Assembly (NCBI RefSeq): GCF_001620065.1
Contig: NZ_LQGV01000003.1
Location: 248,001-312,000 of the forward strand
DNA length: 64,000 nucleotides
Direction of reading: 5' to 3'
Origin: Microbacterium sp. TNHR37B
Lineage (GTDB): Bacteria > Actinomycetota > Actinomycetes > Actinomycetales > Microbacteriaceae
Both the position numbers and the translations under genes were made by a program. Positions 49,619-56,774 of this stretch are shown here, one piece after another. How positions within the stretch are numbered: position 1 is the first letter of the stretch; each line of letters starts with the position of its first letter. The notes beneath the pieces are model-generated. The model was given only the letters and a program-made list of their open reading frames with translations, searched no databases and had not been told where the DNA came from.

Positions 49619-50293
49619 TCAGCGCGATGTCGACGCCGCCCGCGCAGCCCGGATGAGCTCGGTCGAGTGCCGCAGATGCGCGTGCACACAGGCGCTGCCG
49701 TCCCGCGGGAGGGCGGCGAGGTAGACGCGGTGCTCCGCGGCCAGCGCTCCCCGGGGGTAGTGGGGTCGTACGTGGGCGAGGAGCAGCAGCACCTCTGATT
49801 CGAGGGACGCGTGCGCCTCGATGATCCGGGGGCTGCCCGATCCCGCCACGATGCGGCGATGCACGTCGGCGTGCGCGCGGATGATCTCCATCCAGTCATC
49901 GGCGGCCTCGGCGACCCCCAGACGCTCGATCGCCTCGAGGACGGGAGCCTCCACATCCGCCGGCCATGTGGCGCCGTGTCGCTCAGTGATCAGCCGCACC
50001 GCCTCCGACTCCAGGGCTGCACGAAGCTCCTGCAGCCCCGCCACCGCCGCGTCGTCGAACGTCGCGACCCGCGCGCCGGCGTACGGGATGATCTGTACGA
50101 GCCGCTCGGCGTGGAGCGTCGCGAGGGCGGCGCGCACCGTGTGCCGGGACACCTCGTGGCTGCCGGCGAGCTCCTCTTCGCGCAGAGGGGTGCCGGGCGC
50201 GAGGGCGCCGGTCACGATGGCGTCACGCAGGGCCGCCGCCAGTCGGCTGTCCGCCGTCGGGCGCGGTACGCCCTCACGACGCCGCGGCGACAC
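49619..50293 (-). CDS. GntR family regulator (FCD domain) linked to an exporter
   Basis: A 224-residue FadR-subfamily regulator. The winged helix is SRLAAALRDAIVTGALAPGTPLREEELAGSHEVSRHTVRAALATLHAERLV. The FCD domain has LQELRAALESEAVRLI and HADVHRRIVAGSGSPRIIEAHASLESEVLLLLAHV. The GTG start lies within the 3' end of the EamA gene (20-base overlap), so both are one operon. The palindrome at 51240-51254 in the operon promoter fits the FadR-type consensus, suggesting autoregulation. Confidence 0.88.
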   Translation of the reverse strand: MSPRRREGVPRPTADSRLAAALRDAIVTGALAPGTPLREEELAGSHEVSRHTVRAALATLHAERLVQIIPYAGARVATFDDAAVAGLQELRAALESEAVRLITERHGATWPADVEAPVLEAIERLGVAEAADDWMEIIRAHADVHRRIVAGSGSPRIIEAHASLESEVLLLLAHVRPHYPRGALAAEHRVYLAALPRDGSACVHAHLRHSTELIRAARAASTSR

Positions 50294-51233
50294 GTTCCCC
50301 TCCTCGGCCTGCCGGAAGGGCGACGAGCACGAGACCGAGTGCGATGACGCCGACGCCCACCGCCGAGACGGGCGAGAGCTGCTCCCCCAGCACGACGAGA
50401 CCGAGGAGGGTGGCCCCCAGCGGCTCGGCCAGCGTCAGGGTCGACACGGTCGTGGGGCTGAGGCGACGCAGTCCCCAGCCGAACAGGAGGTAGGCCACGG
50501 TGACCGTGACCACGCCGAGCCAGAGTGCCAGCGTCGCACCGGCCGGCGTGGCGAGCCATGACGCGTCGGTGAGAAGGAGGACGGGAAGGCTCAGCGCGGC
50601 GGCGACGCCGAAGATCCCGCCCATGGCACCGGATGCGCTCCACCCACGCTCCAGCAGTTCCTTCGCCGCGACCGCGTAGAGGGCGTAGGAGGCCCCCGCC
50701 GCGAGCGACGCCAGGATCCCGGCCGGGCGGGCCGCGAGCGTCCCCGCGCCGAACACGCCCGACACGATCGCGACGCCGACGATCGCGATCCCGGTAGCCA
50801 AGATCCACCGCGCATCCGGCAGCCGCCGTCGCAGGACGCTGACGAGCAGTCCGGTCGCGATGGGTGCCGAGCCGAGGGCGACCACCGTCCCGACGGCGAC
50901 TCCGTTCGCGGCGGCGCCACTGAAGAACGTCGGCTGATACGCGAGCACTCCCGCCGCCCCGACCAGAACCACGGCGGGGGCGGGAACGCGCGGCGCGAGG
51001 GGCACCCGATCCGCCGGAGCGCCGGTCTCCCCGGCTGCCACTCCGCCGGCACGGCGCACGCGTGCCCACCCCGCCCACGCGACGAGGGCGAGCAGTCCGC
51101 CCCCGATCAGCACTCGGGCCGCACCGATCGAGACGGCATCGGCACCGACATCGGCCAGAGCCCGCGAGGTCCCCGTCGTGGCGAAGCACAGCGCGGCGGC
51201 CAGCACGGCCGCAACGGCCAGAAGTCGGTCCAT
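50274..51233 (-). CDS. EamA/DMT family transporter
   Basis: A 319-residue membrane protein with ten predicted helices in two EamA repeats. It starts LLAVAAVLAAALCFATTGTSRALADVGADAVSIGAARVL, and the second repeat includes ILASLAAGASYALYAVAAKELL and TVSTLTLAEPLGATLLGLVVLGEQLSP. DMT proteins export amino acids or other small metabolites; the substrate is unknown. It is co-transcribed with the overlapping GntR gene, which presumably senses the exported compound. Confidence 0.9.
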   Translation of the reverse strand: MDRLLAVAAVLAAALCFATTGTSRALADVGADAVSIGAARVLIGGGLLALVAWAGWARVRRAGGVAAGETGAPADRVPLAPRVPAPAVVLVGAAGVLAYQPTFFSGAAANGVAVGTVVALGSAPIATGLLVSVLRRRLPDARWILATGIAIVGVAIVSGVFGAGTLAARPAGILASLAAGASYALYAVAAKELLERGWSASGAMGGIFGVAAALSLPVLLLTDASWLATPAGATLALWLGVVTVTVAYLLFGWGLRRLSPTTVSTLTLAEPLGATLLGLVVLGEQLSPVSAVGVGVIALGLVLVALPAGRGGERVAAAS

Positions 51234-51239
51234 GGGGAC

Positions 51240-51254
51240 GATTGTTACACAATC
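51240..51254. promoter_or_regulatory. FadR-subfamily GntR operator
   Basis: GATTGTTACACAATC is a perfect 15-bp palindrome. Its core TTGTTACACAA fits the FadR-family consensus TNGTNNNACNA. It lies 6 bases before the EamA start and overlaps a TAAC-type -10-like sequence, a position suited to repression by the co-encoded GntR protein. Confidence 0.8.
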
Positions 51255-51288
51255 ATCCCGACAGACACGACCACTCGGTCGGCCGGGG

Positions 51289-52176
51289 TCAGCCGGCGAG
51301 TCGCTCGGCGGTCTCCACCACGTTGGCCACCAGCATCGCCCGCGTCATCGGTCCGACCCCTCCGGGGTTCGGCGAGAGCCACCCCGCGACCTCGGCGACA
51401 CCCGGAGCGACGTCGCCGGCCAGCTTCGCCCGCCCCGACTCGGTGGTACCCACGCGGGTCACTCCGACATCGAGCACGGCGGCGCCCGGTTTGATCCATT
51501 CCGGCTGCACGAGGTGGGGCTGACCGACCGCCGCGACGACGATGTCGGCGCGTGCGACCTCCGCCGCGAGGTCGGTGGTGCGCGAGTGCGTCAGCGTGAC
51601 CGTCGCATCGGTGCCCTTGCGCGTCAGGAGGAGCCCCAGCGGACGCCCCACCGTGATGCCACGGCCGATCACCACCACATGGGCGCCGGCGATCCGCACG
51701 TCGTGCCGCTCCAGCAGCTCGACGATACCCGCGGGCGTGCACGGGAGGGGGGCGGCGACGGCCGTCGCGGGATCGACCCCGAGCACGAGGCGCCCGAGGT
51801 TCATGGGATGGAGGCCATCGGCATCCTTGGCCGGGTCGATGAGCTCGAGCACCGCGTTCTCGTCGATTCCCGCGGGGAGCGGCAGCTGCACGATGAAGCC
51901 GGTGACCGCGGGATCGGCGTTGAGGTCGCGCACGGCGGCCGCGATCTCGTCCTGTGTCGCCGTGGCGGGCAGCTCGACCGAGATCGAAGCGACACCCACC
52001 TCGGCGCAATCGCGATGCTTGCCCGTCACGTAGGAGCGGGAGGCGGGATCGTCTCCCACGAGCAACGTTCCGAGCCCCGGGACGATGCCGCGAGCGGCCA
52101 GCGCCGCCACCCTCTCCGCCAGCTCGGTCTTGATCGCAGCCGCCGTAGCGACCCCGTCCAGTCTCCGAGCCGTCAC
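51289..52176 (-). CDS. folD: Methylenetetrahydrofolate dehydrogenase/cyclohydrolase
   Basis: A 295-residue bifunctional enzyme interconverting 5,10-methylene-, methenyl- and 10-formyl-THF with NADP. Active-site Y49 and K53 lie in [14 protein letters not shown], followed by [25 protein letters not shown] and the nucleotide loop [17 protein letters not shown]. The C-terminus has [16 protein letters not shown]. The GTG start overlaps the glyA stop by GTGA. Together they supply one-carbon units from serine. Confidence 0.95.
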   Translation of the reverse strand: MTARRLDGVATAAAIKTELAERVAALAARGIVPGLGTLLVGDDPASRSYVTGKHRDCAEVGVASISVELPATATQDEIAAAVRDLNADPAVTGFIVQLPLPAGIDENAVLELIDPAKDADGLHPMNLGRLVLGVDPATAVAAPLPCTPAGIVELLERHDVRIAGAHVVVIGRGITVGRPLGLLLTRKGTDATVTLTHSRTTDLAAEVARADIVVAAVGQPHLVQPEWIKPGAAVLDVGVTRVGTTESGRAKLAGDVAPGVAEVAGWLSPNPGGVGPMTRAMLVANVVETAERLAG

Positions 52177-53447
52177 TGCTGCAGACCCGGGTAGAGGGGG
52201 AAGGCCGCCGTCAGCGCGGCCACACGCGTGCGCAGCGCCTCGACGTCGGCGCCAGGCTGGAGGGCGAGAGCGATGACGTCGGCCACCTCGGTGAACTCTG
52301 CGTCACCGAAGCCACGGGTGGCGAGGGCCGGCGTGCCGATACGGAGCCCCGAGGTCACCATCGGCGGGCGCGGGTCATTGGGGACGGCGTTGCGGTTGAC
52401 CGTGATGTGGATCTCGTGGAGCAGGTCTTCGGCCTGCTTGCCGTCGATCTGCGCCTCCCGCAGGTCGACGAGCACGAGGTGCACGTCGGTGCCGCCGGAA
52501 CGCACCGAGATGCCCGCGTCCTTCACGTCCTGCTGCGACAGCCGGTCGGCCAGGATCGCGGCACCGCGGACCACGCGTTCCTGCCGCTCACGGAACTCGG
52601 GAGTCGCGGCGAGCTTGAAGGCGGTCGCCTTGGCGGCGATGACGTGCATGAGCGGGCCGCCCTGCTGGCCGGGGAAGACGGCGGTGTTGATCTTCTTGGC
52701 GATGTCGGCGTCGTTAGTCAGGATGAAGCCCGAGCGCGGTCCACCGATCGTCTTGTGGACCGTGGAGGAGACGACGTGCGCGTGCGGCACGGGCGAGGGG
52801 TGGAGCCCCGCGGCGACCAGCCCCGCGAAGTGGGCCATGTCGACCCAGAGGAGCGCCCCGACCTCGTCGGCGATCGCGCGGAAGGCGGCGAAGTCGAGCT
52901 GACGCGGGTAGGCCGACCAGCCCGCGATGATCACCTTCGGCTGGTGCTCGACCGCGAGACGCCGCACCTCGTCCATGTCGATGATGCTGGTCTCGGGATC
53001 GACGCCGTACGCGACGATGTTGTACAGACGGCCGGAGAAGTTGATCTTCATGCCGTGGGTCAGGTGGCCGCCCTGGTCCAGCGACAGGCCCAGCAGCGTG
53101 TCGCCCGGTCGGGCGATGGCGTGGAGGACGGCGGCGTTCGCCGACGCCCCCGAGTGGGGCTGGACGTTGGCGAACTCGGCGCCGAAGAGGTCCTTCGCCC
53201 GCTGGATCGCGAGCTCCTCGGCCACGTCGACCTCTTCACAGCCGCCGTAGTAGCGCCGCCCGGGGTACCCCTCGGCGTACTTGTTGGTCAGCACCGAGCC
53301 CTGCGACTGCAGGATCGAGACGGGAACGAAGTTCTCGGAGGCGATCATCTCCAGGTAGCCGCGCTGGCGGTCGAGCTCACGCTCGAGCACCTGCGCGATC
53401 TCCGGGTCGACCTCGGAGAGAGGGGCGTTGAAATAGGCATCGGTCAT
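52173..53447 (-). CDS. glyA: Serine hydroxymethyltransferase
   Basis: A 424-residue PLP enzyme converting serine and THF to glycine and methylene-THF. The PLP lysine is K232 in [16 protein letters not shown]. Other signatures are [36 protein letters not shown] and [11 protein letters not shown]. It is the first gene of a glyA-folD operon. Its leader of about 110 bases holds a ZTP riboswitch, so the operon should be induced when 10-formyl-THF is short and ZTP accumulates. Confidence 0.97.
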   Translation of the reverse strand: MTDAYFNAPLSEVDPEIAQVLERELDRQRGYLEMIASENFVPVSILQSQGSVLTNKYAEGYPGRRYYGGCEEVDVAEELAIQRAKDLFGAEFANVQPHSGASANAAVLHAIARPGDTLLGLSLDQGGHLTHGMKINFSGRLYNIVAYGVDPETSIIDMDEVRRLAVEHQPKVIIAGWSAYPRQLDFAAFRAIADEVGALLWVDMAHFAGLVAAGLHPSPVPHAHVVSSTVHKTIGGPRSGFILTNDADIAKKINTAVFPGQQGGPLMHVIAAKATAFKLAATPEFRERQERVVRGAAILADRLSQQDVKDAGISVRSGGTDVHLVLVDLREAQIDGKQAEDLLHEIHITVNRNAVPNDPRPPMVTSGLRIGTPALATRGFGDAEFTEVADVIALALQPGADVEALRTRVAALTAAFPLYPGLQQ

Positions 53448-53488
53448 GACGATCTCCTGACGACGGCTTTCGGGATGGAATCTCGCAT

Positions 53489-53561
53489 CGGCCCAGGCGT
53501 GCGGTCGAATGCCGTGTCGGTCGCTCCCCGGTGGTGTCCCACCTCAACGCCAGTCGCGACG
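53489..53561 (-). ncRNA. ZTP riboswitch (pfl motif)
   Basis: On the minus strand the leader has the conserved pfl blocks in order: GTCGCGACTGGCG, then GTGGGACACCACCGGGGAGC and, after a variable loop, CCGCACGCCTGGGCC. The class binds ZTP/ZMP and turns on folate and one-carbon genes; glyA and folD are typical targets. The aptamer begins almost at the predicted transcription start. The expression platform between it and the glyA ATG is about 40 bases with no U-run, so control of translation is more likely. Confidence 0.9.
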
Positions 53562-53567
53562 ATCCCG

Positions 53568-53573
53568 AGCATA
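53568..53573 (-). promoter_or_regulatory. -10 element of the glyA operon
   Basis: TATGCT on the minus strand predicts a start near 53561, which coincides with the first base of the ZTP aptamer. No clear -35 element is visible. Confidence 0.5.
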
Positions 53574-53605
53574 CCGGATTCGCTCGCCGCGCGGACCGGC
53601 GCTGG

Positions 53606-53642
53606 TAGGCTGGGCTCGGCCTGTTTGTTAGGACTCCTTACA
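53606..53642 (+). promoter_or_regulatory. Promoter -10 and operator of the hexosaminidase-nagA operon
   Basis: TAGGCT (53606-53611) is a -10 candidate. TGTTAGGA-C-TCCTTACA (53626-53642) is a 17-bp palindrome with one mismatch, beginning about 8 bases past the predicted start, where a repressor would act as a roadblock. TTAGGA-type half-sites are used by ROK/NagC-like regulators; no such regulator gene is in the window. Confidence 0.55.
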
Positions 53643-53679
53643 TGACGAGGACGGAGTCCGCGGAGAGAATCGAGCCCGC

Positions 53680-55215
53680 ATGTCCGCACCCTCGGTCGTG
53701 CCGCTGCCCTCATCGATGACGGCGACCGGCGGCGCGCCGTTCCGCCTCGACGGCGCCGTCCTCACTGGAGACGAAGCCGCTGTCACCGAGCTGCGCCGCC
53801 TCCTCCACCTCCGCACCGGCCTGCACCTCCCGGTCGATCCCGGTTCGGGTGCTGTTCCGGAGGGACGCCGGATCGATCTCCGCATCGGGGCCCTCCCGGA
53901 TCCGGAGTCCTCGGTCATCGCCATCGACGCCGACGGGGTCTGGGTCGAAGGCGCGGACCCGGCGGGCCTCTTCTACGCCGTGCAGACCCTGGCGCAGTTG
54001 GCGACGGCATCCGGTTCCCGCGGGGAGCTGCCGGCCCTGCGCATCCAGGACGTCCCGCGCTTCGCCTATCGCGGAGTGATGCTCGATGTCGCCCGCCATT
54101 TCCACGACGTGCGGACGGTCGAGGCCTTCATCGAGCGAGCCGCGAGCCTGAAGTTCAACCACCTGCACCTCCACCTGTCCGACGATCAGGGCTGGCGGAT
54201 CGCACTGGACACGCGACCCCTGCTGGCCGAGCGTGCCTCGGGCACCTCCATCGGAGGCGACCCGGGCGGCCACTTCAGCCGCGACGACTACCAGCGCATC
54301 GTGGCAGCCGCCGCGGCGCGGCACATGGTCGTGGTGCCCGAGATCGACCTCCCCGGCCACACCCACGCCGTCGGCCTCGCCTACCCCGAGCTCTGCGAGG
54401 ATCCGGTGATCACCGACGAGGTGCGGGCCACGGTGCGCGACTTCGGCGGTGACCTCCCGCGTCCAGGCGAGCCGTACACGGGGCTTGCGGTCGGGTTCTC
54501 CTCGCTGAGGATCCGCGATGAGGGCACCTACGCGTTCGTCGCGGACGTCGTGGGCGAGCTCGCGACGATCACCCCGGGCCCCTACCTCCACGTCGGCGGG
54601 GACGAAGCGCTGGGAACCCCGGCCGACGACTTCGCCCTGTTCATGGAGCGGGTCACGGCGATCGTGGTCGCGCAGGGGAAGACGCCGGTCACCTGGCACG
54701 AGGCGGGCGCCGCGCCCGGTCTGGCGCCCGGGACGATCGGTCAGTACTGGGGCTTCGTCGAGCCGATCGAGGGGATGGACGAGAAGACCCGCGCCTTCGT
54801 CGCGCGGGGCGGTCGCGTGATCCTCTCCCCCGCCGACGCGATCTACCTGGACATGAAGTTCGCCGCCGATTCGCCCCTCGGCCTCACCTGGGCTCGAGGG
54901 GTGACGACGCTGGAACGCGCCTACGACTGGGAGCCCGCCGAGGTCATCCCCGGCGTCGGCGACGAGCAGATCCTCGGCGTCGAGGCAGCGCTGTGGACCG
55001 AGACCGTCCGGGATCTCGCCGACATCGACGCGCTCCTTTTTCCGCGGATCGCCGCCGCCGCCGAGGCGGCCTGGTCACCGCCGCGCGGCTCGACCCCGGA
55101 ACGCTCGTGGGCGTCGTTCCGGGAACGCGTCGAGGCACTACCGTCACTCTGGGCGGCGCTCGGTTTCGCCGGCACGTCCCCGGACAGCATCCTCGACCGC
55201 GAAGGAACGGCATGA
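53680..55215 (+). CDS. Beta-N-acetylhexosaminidase (GH20)
   Basis: A 511-residue enzyme releasing N-acetylglucosamine or N-acetylgalactosamine from chitin oligomers or glycans. An N-terminal GH20b domain (about 5-125) is followed by the catalytic barrel. FAYRGVMLDVARHFHDVRTVEAFIERAASLKFNHLHLHLSDDQGWRI marks its start, and the catalytic pair is D308-E309 in YLHVGGDEALGTP. No signal peptide is present, so it probably acts inside the cell on imported oligosaccharides. Its stop overlaps the nagA start. The ribosome binding site is weak and distant. Confidence 0.94.
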   Translation: MSAPSVVPLPSSMTATGGAPFRLDGAVLTGDEAAVTELRRLLHLRTGLHLPVDPGSGAVPEGRRIDLRIGALPDPESSVIAIDADGVWVEGADPAGLFYAVQTLAQLATASGSRGELPALRIQDVPRFAYRGVMLDVARHFHDVRTVEAFIERAASLKFNHLHLHLSDDQGWRIALDTRPLLAERASGTSIGGDPGGHFSRDDYQRIVAAAAARHMVVVPEIDLPGHTHAVGLAYPELCEDPVITDEVRATVRDFGGDLPRPGEPYTGLAVGFSSLRIRDEGTYAFVADVVGELATITPGPYLHVGGDEALGTPADDFALFMERVTAIVVAQGKTPVTWHEAGAAPGLAPGTIGQYWGFVEPIEGMDEKTRAFVARGGRVILSPADAIYLDMKFAADSPLGLTWARGVTTLERAYDWEPAEVIPGVGDEQILGVEAALWTETVRDLADIDALLFPRIAAAAEAAWSPPRGSTPERSWASFRERVEALPSLWAALGFAGTSPDSILDREGTA

Positions 55216-56348
55216 GCACGATCATCCACTCGGTCACCCTCGTGGACGACGGCCAGCTCGTCGAGGACGGCTGGATCACCCTGGACGGCGGCACGGTCGC
55301 CGCGCGCGGGACCGGCGCGACCTGGCGGGAACGGCACGCGGCCGAGACCGTGGACGGAGCCGGCGGCGTCCTCACCCCCGGCTTCATCGACATCCACGGC
55401 CACGGCGGCGGCGGCGCATCGTTCGACGACGGCGCCGACGCGATCGCGACCGCCCGCGCGCTCCACCGCGCTCACGGCACGACGCGCGCCGTGGTGTCGC
55501 TCGTGACGGCGCCGGTGTCCGACCTGGCCCGCCGGGCGGCGATGGTCGCAGACCTGGCGGCCGGCGATCCGACGATTCTCGGCAGTCACCTCGAGGGGCC
55601 CTTCCTCGACGCCGGGCACAAGGGAGCGCATACTGAAGCGCTCTTGCGGGCGCCCGATGCGGAGTCGCTCGACCGGCTCATGGAGGCGGGCCGGGGATCG
55701 ATCCGGCAGATCACCCTGGCGCCGGAGCTCCCGGGGGGCCTCGCCGCCGTCGGCCGGCTGGTGGAGTCCGGCGTGCGGGTGGCCGTGGGGCACACCGGCG
55801 CCACGGAGGAGCAGGCGCGCGCAGCGTTCGACGCGGGGGCGACGCTCCTGACACACGCCTTCAACGCGATGCCGGGAATCCACCACCGGGCGCCGGGCCC
55901 CGTGGTGGCGGCTCTCCACGACTCACGGGTGACGCTGGAGATCATCGCCGACGGCGTGCACGTGCACCCCGACGTCGTCGCCCTCGCCTTCACCGCCGCG
56001 CCGGACCGCGTCGCGCTCATCACCGACGCGATGGCGGCCGCCGGCGCGACGGACGGCCGCTACGAGCTCGGAGGCCTGGCCGTCACCGTCACCGACGGCA
56101 CGGCACGGCTGGACAGCAATGGCGCGATCGCGGGCTCGACCCTCACGCAGGACGTCGCGCTGCGCAATGCCGTGGCGGCCGGGGTCGCGCTTCCGGCCGC
56201 GGTGGCGGCGTTGACCACGGTGCCCGCGCGCGCCCTGGGCTACGGCGACCGCTTCGGGGCGCTGCGGTCCGGCGCCCCCGGCGATGCCGTGCTCCTGGAC
56301 TCCGACCTGCGGGTGCGCGCGGTGTGGGTCGACGGCGTGCGCGTCTGA
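55212..56348 (+). CDS. nagA: N-acetylglucosamine-6-phosphate deacetylase
   Basis: A 378-residue amidohydrolase that removes acetate from GlcNAc-6-phosphate. Metal and substrate motifs are H62-G-H64 in IDIHGHGGGG, SHLEGPFLDAGHKGAH, VGHTGATEEQ, THAFNAMPGIHHRAPG and LITDAMAAAG. AAGGAA precedes the ATG, which overlaps the GH20 stop. The product feeds NagB, encoded about 5 kb downstream on the other strand. Confidence 0.95.
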   Translation: MSTIIHSVTLVDDGQLVEDGWITLDGGTVAARGTGATWRERHAAETVDGAGGVLTPGFIDIHGHGGGGASFDDGADAIATARALHRAHGTTRAVVSLVTAPVSDLARRAAMVADLAAGDPTILGSHLEGPFLDAGHKGAHTEALLRAPDAESLDRLMEAGRGSIRQITLAPELPGGLAAVGRLVESGVRVAVGHTGATEEQARAAFDAGATLLTHAFNAMPGIHHRAPGPVVAALHDSRVTLEIIADGVHVHPDVVALAFTAAPDRVALITDAMAAAGATDGRYELGGLAVTVTDGTARLDSNGAIAGSTLTQDVALRNAVAAGVALPAAVAALTTVPARALGYGDRFGALRSGAPGDAVLLDSDLRVRAVWVDGVRV

Positions 56349-56378
56349 GACGACGCCGGTCACGCGGGAGACAACGGT

Positions 56379-56419
56379 AGGCGGGGCGGGTGCGCCCCCC
56401 AGCACACTCCGCCCCGCCT
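56379..56419 (+). terminator. Terminator hairpin after nagA
   Basis: AGGCGGGGCG (56379-56388) and CGCCCCGCCT (56410-56419) are a perfect 10-bp inverted repeat with a 21-base loop that can pair further. It lies 30 bases past the nagA stop. Confidence 0.7.
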
Positions 56420-56774
56420 GCCCCGTTGCGGGTTCTGGAACTCTCCCCCCAGATCGTTCCGGTCTCCCGATGGACGGCGTCGATCTTCCGATCCCCCAGA
56501 TCTCGATCGATCTCTCGATCCCCCAGGCCGTCCTTGGTCGCCGTCGCCGCGTCGGAGCACCTCCGGTCGCGTCGGGTCAACGGCTTCCACAGGATGAGAT
56601 GCGCCCCTCACGGATCTATTACGCGGTTCGCCGAAAAAGTTCGCCGGCCGTCGCGGTGACCTCCGGACCCCGCCCGGTCTCGGGGGGCGAGGAGGCCGAC
56701 GACCGTGAAGGGAAGCGGATTCACAGATCCGCGTCATAACATGCCTGTCGGTGCGTCTCTTGTGTGAGAACACC
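56420..56774 (+). promoter_or_regulatory. Leader and promoter region of the tethered sigma factor gene
   Basis: No gene is supported. GTTCGCCG occurs at 56626-56633 and 56639-56646, a 13-bp period direct repeat. GCGGAT-TCACAG-ATCCGC at 56715-56732 is a perfect 6-bp inverted repeat about 45 bases before the start codon. CGATCCCCCAG is repeated around 56500-56530. Any of these could serve in autoregulation of the sigma factor; none matches a known motif exactly. Confidence 0.35.
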
